DNA of 64,000 nt from Clostridia bacterium. Lineage in GTDB: Bacteria; Bacillota; Clostridia; Christensenellales; Borkfalkiaceae. Below are positions 40,915 through 50,540 of this stretch, piece by piece. The notes beneath the pieces are model-generated. The model was given only the letters and a program-made list of their open reading frames with translations. It searched no databases and was not told where the DNA came from. Both the position numbers and the translations under genes were made by a program. The stretch spans positions 77,374-141,373 of the forward strand of contig JAFVRR010000002.1 of assembly GCA_017504165.1 (NCBI GenBank), read 5' to 3'. How positions within the stretch are numbered: the first letter of the stretch is position 1; every line of letters starts with the position of its first letter.

Positions 40915-43900
40915 ATGAAAAGAAAGATTATTTTGTTTTTAACAATTATATTCAGTATCGCTTGCATGTCTTTTATCGCCTCGTGTGACGGCGCTAGTGG
41001 AAACAAAATCGAAGTGCCTAAAACCGAAGAAAAAACCTATCTTAGTTTAAGCGATTCTAAATTAAACCTCATTATCGGCGAAAATAAAAAAATGACGGCT
41101 AGTTATTCTATTATTCCAAACGCTAAACTTGCATACGCTATTGACAATAGCCAAGTAGCGAGCATTTCAGCGCAAGGAGAAGTGGTTGCATTAGCCGAAG
41201 GCGAAGCTACTATTACCGCAACTTACGGCAATTTAACTAGTACTTGTAGTTTAGTAGTAACGCGCGGTGGTTTCGTGCCTGAAATTAAAATGAGTGGGTA
41301 CGACGAGAATAAGGAAGTTAACGCGTACGTAGTTGGGCTAGATAGTAATTTAGGCGCAAGAATTAAATTTAATAACGCCTTTTACGACGACGCAACCTTT
41401 ACTTATACCGTTTCAAATCCTGAAATAGCGGAAGTGGTTAACGGGGTTTTAAAGGGTAAAACTATTGGAACTACCGAAATTATCGTATCTGCGTCTTGGC
41501 GAAATATAAAAGACGTTATTCAGCCTATAACTTTAACGGTATCGTTCAAGGCTAACGCCTATATTTCTATTGAAGGCGGATTAAATGAAATTTCACTTTA
41601 CACTCATTCTCAATTTGAAGGCAACACCTTTGAAAAGGTTAAAGATTTAGATATCGTTGCTCAAGAAAACGGCAAAGATAAAGACTATACGATAAAAGTT
41701 ATAAAAGGTAACGACTGCATTAGTCAAAACGGTAAAAATATAACGGGTATTAAAGCGGGCGTTGCAACTATAGAAGTTTCTTTTATAAACGATTATCAAG
41801 AAACGGTTACGCAACGCTTAGATATTATCGTACGTAAACCGTATAGAGAAATTGATAATAAAGTGTTTTTAATTAGCAAAAAAGACGGTACTTTATTAAG
41901 TAATGATTTAAACTCGTTATTTACTTCCGATAAAGTTTTAGCAGGCGCGGAAAACGAATACAATGAATCGATTTTCGAGAATGGTAAAATTACCGATATA
42001 CAAGTAGATTATTCTATGCCTATTCAAACGCTTTACGTATACAATAGTACGGTAGGTTATAAAATTAAGGCTAAAATTTACACCGATATTATAACTACCG
42101 CGGAAGAATTTAACGGAATTATTCCTTGCTATACTGAAACTGATAAAGGTATATCGGGCGCGTATATCTTAATGAATGATATAGACCTTGGCAACGTTAG
42201 TTACGGTATATGGAAAGATGCTAACGCAGATAGAACTGAATTCGACCACTTGTATTTTGAAGGTATACTAGACGGTAACGGACATATCGTATCTAACTTT
42301 AATACTACAATGAGTTCGGGTATGTTCTATAATATTAGGGCAAATTCAAAAATAGAAAATATTGCCTTTAAGTGTAACAAGGCGTTAATGAACTCTAAAC
42401 TCCTTGCGGTAAAAGCGGGAGATGACGTAACGTTTAAAAATATTTACGTAGAATACCTTGAAAACAGTCAATTATTTAGAGGTGGTTCGGCGGGCGTCGT
42501 TGGTCAAGTAGGTAACAAAACTAAACTTACTAACGTAATAGTAAATTTACCTAACTACGCGGGCTACGTTGAGCCGTCTGGAAAATGGACTAGTAAAGTA
42601 TCTTACGGTATGGTTTTATTTAACCAACAATCGTCAACAATGCAATCCATTATGGAAAACGTATTTGTGGTTGCCGACTCTGGCGACGAGGGCGTACCGC
42701 TACTCGTTGACTATTCGGGTAACGTATACGTTGCAAGTAATAACGTAGGTAGCGTTGACGTAATGCTTAAGGCAGGTGATAACCCTGATGATGCGGGTAC
42801 GGTAAGAACGGTAAAAGGCGCTTATCACTATCAAGGCATAAATCAAATATTAGAAGATGAAATTTACACTAAATACGTTTCTAATAACGAAGAAAATCAT
42901 TGGTGCTTTGACGGTGGCGGTGGAATTTATTGGGGTGTTGATACCTTTGCAAGCGGTGATTACGACTGGCAAGAAATTATCTATTCCGCTAAAGACGGAC
43001 TTGATAAATGGGACGGCAAAACGATTAAATCGGCAGTTGGTAACGACGGTAGAGAATACTGCATAGGTGGAAAAATTCAAATTCCTAACAATACTGCAAA
43101 TATAATTTACAAAAAATTACACGTTACAACTAGCGATAATAAGACTTATTACTTAAACGCTAAAGTTTATACCGACATTATTACAACGACGGAAGAATTT
43201 AACGCGATTGTTCCTTGCTATACGGGTACTGATACCGCCGTAACGGGCGCGTATATCTTAATGAACGATATCGACCTTGGTAACGTAAATTACGGTATAT
43301 GGAAAGAAGGTAACGCGTACAGCCACTTGTATTTCGATGGTATACTTGACGGTAACGGACATATCGTATCTAACTTTAACACAACGATGAGTTCGGGTAT
43401 GTTCTATAATATTAGAGCAAATTCAAGGATAGAAAATATTGCCTTTAAGTGTAATAAGGCGTTAATGAACTCTAAACTCCTTGCACTTTCTACTGGCGAA
43501 AACGTAATTGTAAATAATATTTACGTAGAATACGTTGAGAACAGTCAATTATTTAGAGGTGGCTCGGCGGGCGTTATTGGTCAAATGGGCGCAAGGTCGA
43601 AACTTACTAATATTATAGTAAATTTACCTAACTACGCAGGTTACGTAGAGCCGTCTGGCAGTTGGACGAATAAAGTATCTTACGGTATGGTATTCTTCAA
43701 TCAATCGTCGTCTACACTTCAAACGGTTATGGAAAACGTATTCGTACTTGCAAGTTCCGGTGAAGAGGGCGTACCTTTATACGTAGATTATTCGGGTAAC
43801 GTATACGTAGCAAGCAACGACAACGGCAACGTTGACGCAATGCTTAAAGCGGGCGACAACCCTAACGAAAACGGACAGAAAAAACAATTAGCAGGCTCTT

Positions 43901-45054
43901 ATTTATTTAGAGACGTAAACGAAATATTAACGGATAAAACTTATAATAAATACGCATCTAACAGTTTAGAAAGCCATTGGTGCTTAGACGCTGGCGGTGG
44001 CGTATATTGGGGTATAGATAGTTTTGCAAGCGGTGATTACGATTGGCAAGACGTTATTTATTCCGCTAAAGACGGACTTAGCACGTATGACGGTAAAACG
44101 ATTAAAACAGCAAAAGACAATACGGGTAAAGAGTATTGCGTTGGCGGTAAAATCGTAATAGAGAACGATACGGCAAGCGTAATTTATAAAAACTTACAAG
44201 TTGCTACAACCGATAATACCGTTTATTATTTAAGAATTAAAGCGTATACGGACATTATAACAACGATAGAAGAGTTTAATGCAATAGTTCCTGGTTATGC
44301 GGGTACGGATAAAGGTATAACGGGCGCGTATATTTTAGGTAACGATATTGACGCTAACGGCTCGATTTACGGATTGTGGAAGTCGGGCAACGTCTACGAC
44401 CATTTGTATTTTGACGGCGTGCTCGACGGTAACGGTTATACCGTATCCAACTTTAAACTTATGAACCAAACTGGTTTATTCTACCTTATTAAAGCAAACT
44501 CTGAAATTAAGAATATTGGCTTTAAGGTTAACGCGAATAACCACAACTCTAGGCTTTTAGGTATGACTACCGAGGCAAACGTTATTATAGATAATATTTA
44601 TATAGAATATATTGATAACGAATTCTTATTTAGAGGTGGCGCTGCGGGCGTAATTGGTAAAGTTGGTACGAACACTAAACTTTCTAATATTATCGTAAAC
44701 TTACCTAACTATAGCGGTCATAAAATTCACCAGTTAAATCCTAACTGGAATCAAAGGGTAGAATGTGGTGTATTGGTTAGCATTCCATCATCGTCTACCA
44801 TCCAAAGTATTATGCAAAACGTTTACGTTATAGCAAATACTTCCGAGGCAGTACCGTTGTACGTAGCGTATAGCGGTAGCGTGTACGTAGCAAGCAATAA
44901 CGTTGGTGAAACTAGCCTTGTTTTATCTAACGTAGACAATCCTAACGAAACGGGAAACGTTATTAGTTTAGCGGGCACGTATCACTTTACTTCAATAGAC
45001 GCAATGAAAAACGCAAGTGAATTTAGCGGTTATAAAGGCACTTGGTGCAAATAA
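40915..45054 (+). CDS. giant lipoprotein: Big_2 Ig domain plus three GLUG-like repeat modules
   Basis: A 1379-residue lipoprotein (Cys24 in FIASCDG). Residues about 42-118 are a Big_2 type Ig domain (YLSLSDSKLNLIIGE...VSNAS-like ...GEATITATYG). From about 380 to the end are three copies of a ~330-residue module: TDIITTxEEFN...GAYILxNDIDLG...YGIW...LDGNGHIVSNFNT..MFYNI..N..IENIAFKCN...YVASNN...W. The repeats look like a beta-helix of the GLUG kind. A related module occurs twice in the protein at 45297. The ATG at 40915 follows GGGGGAAG; an upstream in-frame ATG is less likely. It probably binds glycan or the surface. Confidence 0.7.
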   Translation: MKRKIILFLTIIFSIACMSFIASCDGASGNKIEVPKTEEKTYLSLSDSKLNLIIGENKKMTASYSIIPNAKLAYAIDNSQVASISAQGEVVALAEGEATITATYGNLTSTCSLVVTRGGFVPEIKMSGYDENKEVNAYVVGLDSNLGARIKFNNAFYDDATFTYTVSNPEIAEVVNGVLKGKTIGTTEIIVSASWRNIKDVIQPITLTVSFKANAYISIEGGLNEISLYTHSQFEGNTFEKVKDLDIVAQENGKDKDYTIKVIKGNDCISQNGKNITGIKAGVATIEVSFINDYQETVTQRLDIIVRKPYREIDNKVFLISKKDGTLLSNDLNSLFTSDKVLAGAENEYNESIFENGKITDIQVDYSMPIQTLYVYNSTVGYKIKAKIYTDIITTAEEFNGIIPCYTETDKGISGAYILMNDIDLGNVSYGIWKDANADRTEFDHLYFEGILDGNGHIVSNFNTTMSSGMFYNIRANSKIENIAFKCNKALMNSKLLAVKAGDDVTFKNIYVEYLENSQLFRGGSAGVVGQVGNKTKLTNVIVNLPNYAGYVEPSGKWTSKVSYGMVLFNQQSSTMQSIMENVFVVADSGDEGVPLLVDYSGNVYVASNNVGSVDVMLKAGDNPDDAGTVRTVKGAYHYQGINQILEDEIYTKYVSNNEENHWCFDGGGGIYWGVDTFASGDYDWQEIIYSAKDGLDKWDGKTIKSAVGNDGREYCIGGKIQIPNNTANIIYKKLHVTTSDNKTYYLNAKVYTDIITTTEEFNAIVPCYTGTDTAVTGAYILMNDIDLGNVNYGIWKEGNAYSHLYFDGILDGNGHIVSNFNTTMSSGMFYNIRANSRIENIAFKCNKALMNSKLLALSTGENVIVNNIYVEYVENSQLFRGGSAGVIGQMGARSKLTNIIVNLPNYAGYVEPSGSWTNKVSYGMVFFNQSSSTLQTVMENVFVLASSGEEGVPLYVDYSGNVYVASNDNGNVDAMLKAGDNPNENGQKKQLAGSYLFRDVNEILTDKTYNKYASNSLESHWCLDAGGGVYWGIDSFASGDYDWQDVIYSAKDGLSTYDGKTIKTAKDNTGKEYCVGGKIVIENDTASVIYKNLQVATTDNTVYYLRIKAYTDIITTIEEFNAIVPGYAGTDKGITGAYILGNDIDANGSIYGLWKSGNVYDHLYFDGVLDGNGYTVSNFKLMNQTGLFYLIKANSEIKNIGFKVNANNHNSRLLGMTTEANVIIDNIYIEYIDNEFLFRGGAAGVIGKVGTNTKLSNIIVNLPNYSGHKIHQLNPNWNQRVECGVLVSIPSSSTIQSIMQNVYVIANTSEAVPLYVAYSGSVYVASNNVGETSLVLSNVDNPNETGNVISLAGTYHFTSIDAMKNASEFSGYKGTWCK

Positions 45055-45085
45055 CCGCTAGCGGTTACGCTAATTAAAGCGTAAC
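45053..45085 (+). terminator. hairpins after the repeat lipoprotein gene, partial terminator or processing site
   Basis: Palindrome AACCGCTAGCGGTT (45053-45066) and stem GTTACGCT (45064-45071) with AGCGTAAC (45078-45085) overlap as alternative folds. There is no U-run, so full termination is unlikely; more likely it marks an mRNA processing or stability boundary. Confidence 0.45.
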
Positions 45086-45159
45086 GTATTAATTGGGCAA
45101 TATATAAACGTAGAACTACTTTACGTTTGTATTTGTAATAAAATAAAAGGAGATAAAAA

Positions 45160-45300
45160 ATGAAAAAACTGAAGTATGAACCTGTACTATTGGAAATAGT
45201 AGAGCTTGACATGAATACAGATATCGTTACTACTTCCATATCAACTGTAGACTATAATCCATCATGGCTTATAGATGTTTTAGGAGACGATTTATTATGA
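45160..45300 (+). CDS. 46-residue peptide, translationally coupled to the next gene
   Basis: ATG at 45160 preceded by AAAAGGAG at ideal distance; 46 codons to TGA at 45298-45300. Residues 1-20 are MKKLKYEPVLLEIVELDMNT and the rest is acidic, ending in WLIDVLGDDLL. No signal peptide or membrane helix. The TGA overlaps the ATG of the following gene (ATGA). The N-terminal pattern MKKxxYExPxLExxxL is one I recall in short clostridial peptides of unknown role, sometimes mistaken for RiPP precursors; no modification enzyme gene is nearby. A leader for expression control is an alternative. Confidence 0.65.
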   Translation: MKKLKYEPVLLEIVELDMNTDIVTTSISTVDYNPSWLIDVLGDDLL

Positions 45301-47954
45301 TTAACAAATTAAGAAAAATTTTAATTGTATTATGTTCAGTATTAATGGTGGTTTGTTCAGGATTATTCGTTGCTACTGCTACACCGGTAAAAGCAAATAC
45401 CGTAACAGTTGACACTTTAGAAAGTTCGGTTATCGATAACTTTGAAATGGTAAACGTTTCAGAAATGTATATCGACCCAAGCAACTCTGCAAACGCAGGT
45501 ATTAAGTTTACTTATAAAGTTTCTAAAACTTGGTACGAAAACGCTAAAACTTTAGGTGACGTAACTTTAACTATGTACATCAACAAAGTTGGCGCGGAAG
45601 ATTCTTTAAAAACGTCTATTACAAGCACGTTTAACGGCGATTTTAAAGGCGAAGACTACGTGGAAATTTCAGGCGCGTTAGTTTACGGAAACATTATTGC
45701 CGATTACGAAGAACAAAATGGCGTAGATTTAACCGCTGAACAAGAAGAAAAAGTTTTAAATGCTGCGTACGCTATGGATTTACAAGCGTGGGCTGTTGCA
45801 GTTATTACCAATAACGCTGAAGAAGTTGGCGCTATCAACGCTTACGGCACTACCGTTCGTAGTTTAAACGGCGTTGCAAGTTCACTTTTAGTTAACGGTA
45901 ACGTAACTGAAGAACAAAAAGCGGTAATTGATAATTACGTATCAATTGAAGAAAAGACAAGTACTTACGCGTACTCTTTCAATAAGACTTTACAAGGTAC
46001 TATTGAATACGCTGAACTTGACGCAAAATATACTGCATACTTAGGCGCGGAAAAATTACCAACCACTATCGAAAACAATACCCTTACTTTCACTTTACCA
46101 AGGGCGCTTGAAAACGAAGGTGGCGAATATAACATTACTTTATTAGATGAAAACGGTAACGGTTATAAAACTAAATTTAACGCGTACACTCAACTTATTA
46201 CGACTAAAGAAGAGTTTTTAGAAGTGTTCCCAATAAACCTTACTGCAGCAGGAACTGTAAAAGATGTAAAGGGCGCATACCTTTTAGGTGCTGATATATC
46301 TTTAGGTGGTTCAACTTATCAAAACGCAAGTAAGGATACTGTATCTTTTGAAGGTGTACTTGATGGTAACGGACATAAGATTGATAACTTTACAGTATGG
46401 GCTGGTGGTTTATTCTCTAATATTAAAGGTGTAACTACAATTAAGAACATTGCCTTTACTAACGCTGTTACGTCTAACGAATTATTGGCTAAAACCGTAG
46501 GTAAAAGCGAAATTGGTTCAGGCGATGAAAAAGACGATTTATTTACTATAGAAAACGTTTTCGTAAGTTATAAGTCGGGCGCTCAAGGCTTTACGTTATA
46601 TTCAGAAGACTGTGGTTTTAACGTTAATGCTAAAAACGTTATAAGTGTTAGCAGTGTTCCATCTACTTATAAATCAGACCCATACGGCAACTTATTTGTA
46701 GGTGTTGTTAGACGTCCTGGTTGGGTTGAGGCGTTTGCTAATAAATTATATAGCAACGTTTTCATTGTTCATAATAACGTTAGAAAATTAGCAGGCGACA
46801 CCTTCTATGCAAGCAACGAAGTAGGTCAAACTACAGTAATGGCTAATACTTACCGTTTTAACGACGTTGCTACAATGACTGCTAACGATACGTATAATAA
46901 TTACGTTACTGATAACACAAATAAACACTGGGTTGTAAATAGCGACGGTACTGCTACTTGGGGTTATTCTTTAGGTAGAGTAGATACAGTAATGAACTAC
47001 TCTGTAAAAGATAAACTTACTCAAATTGATTCTAAGAATATCGTTTCAGCAGTTGATGGTGACGGTAATGAATACGTAGTGGATGGCGCTCTTACGTTAA
47101 CAAACGATACGATTGGCGTATTAACTAAAGATTTAAGAGTCACTCTTGAAGATAATAGTGCAAAAACTATTCGCTTTAATATTTATACTGACATTATTAC
47201 AACAAAAGAAGAATTATTAGAAGTAATGCCTGGTACTGCTACTGCAAATACTGTAAAGGACGTTAAAGGTGCATTTATCTTAGGTGACGATATTTTCTTA
47301 GGTGGCTCAGTTCTTCAAAACCCAAGCAAAACTACGGGTACTTTTGAAGGTTTATTTGACGGTAATGGTCACAAGATTGACAACTTCACAATTTGGAACG
47401 GTGGTTTCTTCTGTGCTACTAAGAACGTGACTACAATTAAAAACGTTGCATTTACTAACGCCGTAACTTCTCACGAATTGATTTGTTATACAACTGGTAC
47501 TGAAGAAGATGATTTACTTACATTAGAAAACATTTTCGTAAGTTATAAATCTTCTGCTCAAGCGTTCGTTTTATGGTCTAACGATTGTGGATTTAACGTT
47601 AAGCCTTCAAATATTATATCTATTAGTAGTGTACCATCTACTTATAAAGGTTCATATTTAGGCAACTTGCTTGTAAACAACGTTGTTCGTGAAGGATGGC
47701 TTGATGCGTATGCTAAAGACTTATATAGCAATATCTTCTTAGTTCATAATAACGTTCATACAATAGCAAAAGATATTTATTACGCAAGCAATGAAGAAGG
47801 TCAAACTAGAACGATTGCAAACACTTATCGTTTCAAAGACGTTGCTACAATGATGGCGGACGCAACTTATAGCGCTTACGTTTCAGATACTACAAGCAAG
47901 CATTGGATTGTAAATAGCGACGGTACTGCTACTTGGGGATATCCTGCAGCATAA
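45297..47954 (+). CDS. secreted repeat protein with two GLUG-like modules
   Basis: An 885-residue exported protein. Signal peptide (1-34, ending at VKA-NT), an N-terminal helical or mixed domain (about 35-260; VYGNIIADYEEQNGVDLTAEQEEKVLNAAYAMDLQAWAVAV), then two ~250-residue repeats: ITTKEEFLEV...KDVKGAYLLGADISLGGS...FEGVLDGNGHKIDNFT...IKNIAFTNAVTS...WVVNSDGTATWGY. These modules match those of the preceding lipoprotein but are shorter. The ATG at 45297 overlaps the peptide stop and has AGGAG eleven bases upstream. Codon use is that of a highly expressed gene. No anchor visible. Confidence 0.7.
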   Translation: MINKLRKILIVLCSVLMVVCSGLFVATATPVKANTVTVDTLESSVIDNFEMVNVSEMYIDPSNSANAGIKFTYKVSKTWYENAKTLGDVTLTMYINKVGAEDSLKTSITSTFNGDFKGEDYVEISGALVYGNIIADYEEQNGVDLTAEQEEKVLNAAYAMDLQAWAVAVITNNAEEVGAINAYGTTVRSLNGVASSLLVNGNVTEEQKAVIDNYVSIEEKTSTYAYSFNKTLQGTIEYAELDAKYTAYLGAEKLPTTIENNTLTFTLPRALENEGGEYNITLLDENGNGYKTKFNAYTQLITTKEEFLEVFPINLTAAGTVKDVKGAYLLGADISLGGSTYQNASKDTVSFEGVLDGNGHKIDNFTVWAGGLFSNIKGVTTIKNIAFTNAVTSNELLAKTVGKSEIGSGDEKDDLFTIENVFVSYKSGAQGFTLYSEDCGFNVNAKNVISVSSVPSTYKSDPYGNLFVGVVRRPGWVEAFANKLYSNVFIVHNNVRKLAGDTFYASNEVGQTTVMANTYRFNDVATMTANDTYNNYVTDNTNKHWVVNSDGTATWGYSLGRVDTVMNYSVKDKLTQIDSKNIVSAVDGDGNEYVVDGALTLTNDTIGVLTKDLRVTLEDNSAKTIRFNIYTDIITTKEELLEVMPGTATANTVKDVKGAFILGDDIFLGGSVLQNPSKTTGTFEGLFDGNGHKIDNFTIWNGGFFCATKNVTTIKNVAFTNAVTSHELICYTTGTEEDDLLTLENIFVSYKSSAQAFVLWSNDCGFNVKPSNIISISSVPSTYKGSYLGNLLVNNVVREGWLDAYAKDLYSNIFLVHNNVHTIAKDIYYASNEEGQTRTIANTYRFKDVATMMADATYSAYVSDTTSKHWIVNSDGTATWGYPAA

Positions 47955-48035
47955 ACAAAGGAACTCTAAGGCTATTTGTAAAATAATTAGTAAATCTTAC
48001 TAATCAAAGTTAAAATATCAATAAAGGAGGGTTTC

Positions 48036-48063
48036 CCCCGATAGGTTTATGCTTGTCGGGGAG
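48036..48063 (+). promoter_or_regulatory. leader hairpin with mini-ORFs before the lipoprotein gene
   Basis: CCCCGAT (48036-48042) pairs with GTCGGGG (48055-48061), hiding GGGGAG (48058-48063). A first SD, AAAGGAGG (48023-48030), has only a nine-codon ORF (ATG 48049, MLVGEKSMN), and ATG AAT TAA (48069-48077) is a two-codon ORF directly before the true start at 48082. The purpose is unknown. Confidence 0.4.
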
Positions 48064-48081
48064 AAATCCATGAATTAAATT

Positions 48082-49020
48082 ATGAAAAAAACATTAAAAA
48101 TAATGCTACTTGCAATTTTAAGTATAGCATTCGTTTCGCTTGTGGCTTGCGGTGATAATGGAGGTCAAAACAATAACGGTGGCGGAGAAAATCCAAAGCC
48201 GGAAGTTAGTTATACTATAACTTACGACCTATCTGAATATCCAAGCGCTACTATAACTTCAACTACGATGACAGTTAAAGCGGATAAAGAGTATACTCTT
48301 TATACCCCAGCCTTATCCGGCTATACTTTCGTTAAATGGAATTATAACGGAGAAGAGTTTGCTATTAGCGGTACGTATACTATTGGAAAGGATATCACTT
48401 TAACGCCTGTATTTGAAGCCGTTCCTCAAGACCCACCTAGCGGTGGCGGTAATGAAGGTGGAAACGAAGGCGGTAACGAGCCTCAACCTGAAGTTTCATA
48501 TACTATAACTTACGACCTTAGCGCGTACCCTAGCGCCATAATTACGGCTACTACAATGACCGTAAAAGAAGGAGAAGAGTATACTCTTTACACCCCGGCG
48601 TTATCAGGACACACGTTCGTTAAGTGGAATTATAATGGGGAAGAGTTTGCAATTAGCGGTACGTATACGTTAACTGAAAGTATCACTTTAACGCCCGTAT
48701 TTGAACTTATACCTCAAGATCCACCTAGCGGTGGCGGTAATGAAGGCGGTAACGAGCCTCAACCAGACGTTTCTTACACTATAACCTTTAATCTCAGCGC
48801 TTATCCTAACGCGAAAATAACGGCTAAAACTATGACTGTTATAGGCGGTAAAGCGTACACGCTTTATATTCCTACGTTAACAGGCTATACTTTCGTTAAT
48901 TGGAATTATAACGGGGTAAAATTTGAAACTAGTGGCACTTATTCTATAAAAGGAGATATAACTTTAACCCCTGTGTTTGAATTTGACGATAATTGGGTTA
49001 AAGAACCTATAATAAAATAA
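48082..49020 (+). CDS. lipoprotein with three InlB-type repeats
   Basis: A 312-residue lipoprotein (Cys23 in SLVACGDNG). After a Gly/Asn/Pro linker come three ~70-residue copies of the Listeria-Bacteroides (Flg_new/InlB B) repeat: YTITYDLSEYP...TVKADKEYTLYTPALSGYTFVKWNYNGEEF..SGTYTI..DITLTPVFE (about 43-115, 143-217 and 232-306). Spacers of PPSGGGNEGGNE join them. Such repeats are compact ubiquitin-like domains for adhesion or ligand binding. No catalytic domain. The gene is one base apart from the next, without SD between. Confidence 0.8.
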   Translation: MKKTLKIMLLAILSIAFVSLVACGDNGGQNNNGGGENPKPEVSYTITYDLSEYPSATITSTTMTVKADKEYTLYTPALSGYTFVKWNYNGEEFAISGTYTIGKDITLTPVFEAVPQDPPSGGGNEGGNEGGNEPQPEVSYTITYDLSAYPSAIITATTMTVKEGEEYTLYTPALSGHTFVKWNYNGEEFAISGTYTLTESITLTPVFELIPQDPPSGGGNEGGNEPQPDVSYTITFNLSAYPNAKITAKTMTVIGGKAYTLYIPTLTGYTFVNWNYNGVKFETSGTYSIKGDITLTPVFEFDDNWVKEPIIK

Positions 49021-49021
49021 T

Positions 49022-50530
49022 ATGAAAGAGAAATTACTTATCGAAAACAACTTAAAAAATCAATGGATTGTTATTTACGACAAATACGAGGGGTTATCTA
49101 AAAAGGCGATTAATTTAATAAACGCCACTATGAAAGATTTATATCCCGACCATTTATCCTTTTATAGCGAAAATGAAGTAAATGAAGAATTCTTAAAAGA
49201 CAAAAACTTTATTTTGCTTACTAAAAACGATTCTAAATTACTTAAAGATATTTCTAGTAAAAAACAATTTGATTACAACTATAAAGAGCAAGGTTTTACC
49301 GTTGAAGTTAGTAGCAACGTATATAATGAAGAATTACAATCGGTTATAATTGCAGGTAACGACGATTACGGTTTAGTATACGGCGTGGTAGACTTTATCA
49401 ATATTTATTGCGGTTCGTTAATCTTTAAAACGAAAAGGGCAATTAACTTTATTGACGTGCGCTATTACCATATGCCGTTTGCAGATCCAATTCCCGATTG
49501 GCATCACAAGTCTAATCCGTCCGCATCAGAGCGCGGTATTTGGACTTGGGGTCATTGCATTTACAACTATAAAAAGTTCTTAGATAATATGGTACTTTTA
49601 AAACTCAACGAACTTGTCGTTTGGAATGATTACGCTCCTATTAACGCTAAAGACGTTGTTGAATACGCTCATTCGCTTGGAATTAAAGTTATTTGGGGTT
49701 TTGCTTGGGGTTGGGATACCAATTGCCATGAATCGGGGAATTTAGACGATAACGGCTTACTTGCTTTAAAAGAAAATATTATAAAGAGATGCTTAAACGA
49801 GTTTAATACGGCAGACGGCATTTATTTCCAATCGTTTACTGAAACTACTGCTAGCGATATAAACGGTAGAAACATTGCGGAAACGGTAGTTGGTTTAGTA
49901 AACGACGTTTGCAAGGTACTTCTTGAAAAAAATCCCGAAATGGTTATTCAGTTCGGACTTCATTCTCAATCGGTTAAAGACCATTTGCATTTTATTAAAA
50001 ACGTAGATAAAAGGGTACATATTATTTGGGAAAACTGCGGTACTTTCCCATTTGACGGGGATAAATTTTCTAAATTGCCTGAAATTGACCTTGGCGACTA
50101 CGAAGAAACTAAAAGATACACTAAAGAAATTGCCGTTTTACGTGGCAAGGATGATAAATTTGGCGTTGTGTTAAAGGCTATGCTCGGCTTAGATTGGCAT
50201 ACTTTTACCCATCAAAAACCTAATTGGATTATGGGCGAACATACTGAAAAGTTTATAAAAGAAAGAAGTAAAACCCAATCTAGAATATGGAATTCTATGC
50301 AACCTATATGGCTTAGATATGCGCAAAACGCAATCGATATCGTAAAGGGTATGGTAGATTTAAAAGAAAAAATCAATATTCAAGGTTTAGTTGAAGATGG
50401 TATTTTTGAAGATAAAATCTTCTTCCCCGTTGCGTTATATGCTAATATCATTTGGGATTGCAATAAAAATTCCACAGACTTAATTAGTGAAGTTATGAAA
50501 TATCCTTGCGTAGAATTGGCTAACGCATAA
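49022..50530 (+). CDS. TIM-barrel glycoside hydrolase-like protein, family unassigned
   Basis: A 502-residue cytoplasmic protein (no signal). Residues about 75-135 form an alpha/beta domain like the N-terminal domain of GH20/GH67 enzymes (FTVEVSSNVYNEE..VIIAGNDDYGLVYGVVDFINIY). The following barrel has RGIWTWGHCIYNYKKFLDNMVLLKLNELVVWNDYAP, KVIWGFAWGWDT, FQSFTETTASDINGR with Glu274, and IIWENCGTFPFDG with Glu337. These two Glu are candidates for the catalytic pair. It stands next to an epimerase and an esterase, so it probably cleaves an imported oligosaccharide. It may belong with DUF4838-type enzymes; I cannot assign a GH number. No Shine-Dalgarno; it is coupled to the preceding stop. Confidence 0.6.
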   Translation: MKEKLLIENNLKNQWIVIYDKYEGLSKKAINLINATMKDLYPDHLSFYSENEVNEEFLKDKNFILLTKNDSKLLKDISSKKQFDYNYKEQGFTVEVSSNVYNEELQSVIIAGNDDYGLVYGVVDFINIYCGSLIFKTKRAINFIDVRYYHMPFADPIPDWHHKSNPSASERGIWTWGHCIYNYKKFLDNMVLLKLNELVVWNDYAPINAKDVVEYAHSLGIKVIWGFAWGWDTNCHESGNLDDNGLLALKENIIKRCLNEFNTADGIYFQSFTETTASDINGRNIAETVVGLVNDVCKVLLEKNPEMVIQFGLHSQSVKDHLHFIKNVDKRVHIIWENCGTFPFDGDKFSKLPEIDLGDYEETKRYTKEIAVLRGKDDKFGVVLKAMLGLDWHTFTHQKPNWIMGEHTEKFIKERSKTQSRIWNSMQPIWLRYAQNAIDIVKGMVDLKEKINIQGLVEDGIFEDKIFFPVALYANIIWDCNKNSTDLISEVMKYPCVELANA

Positions 50531-50540
50531 GGAGTAAAAA

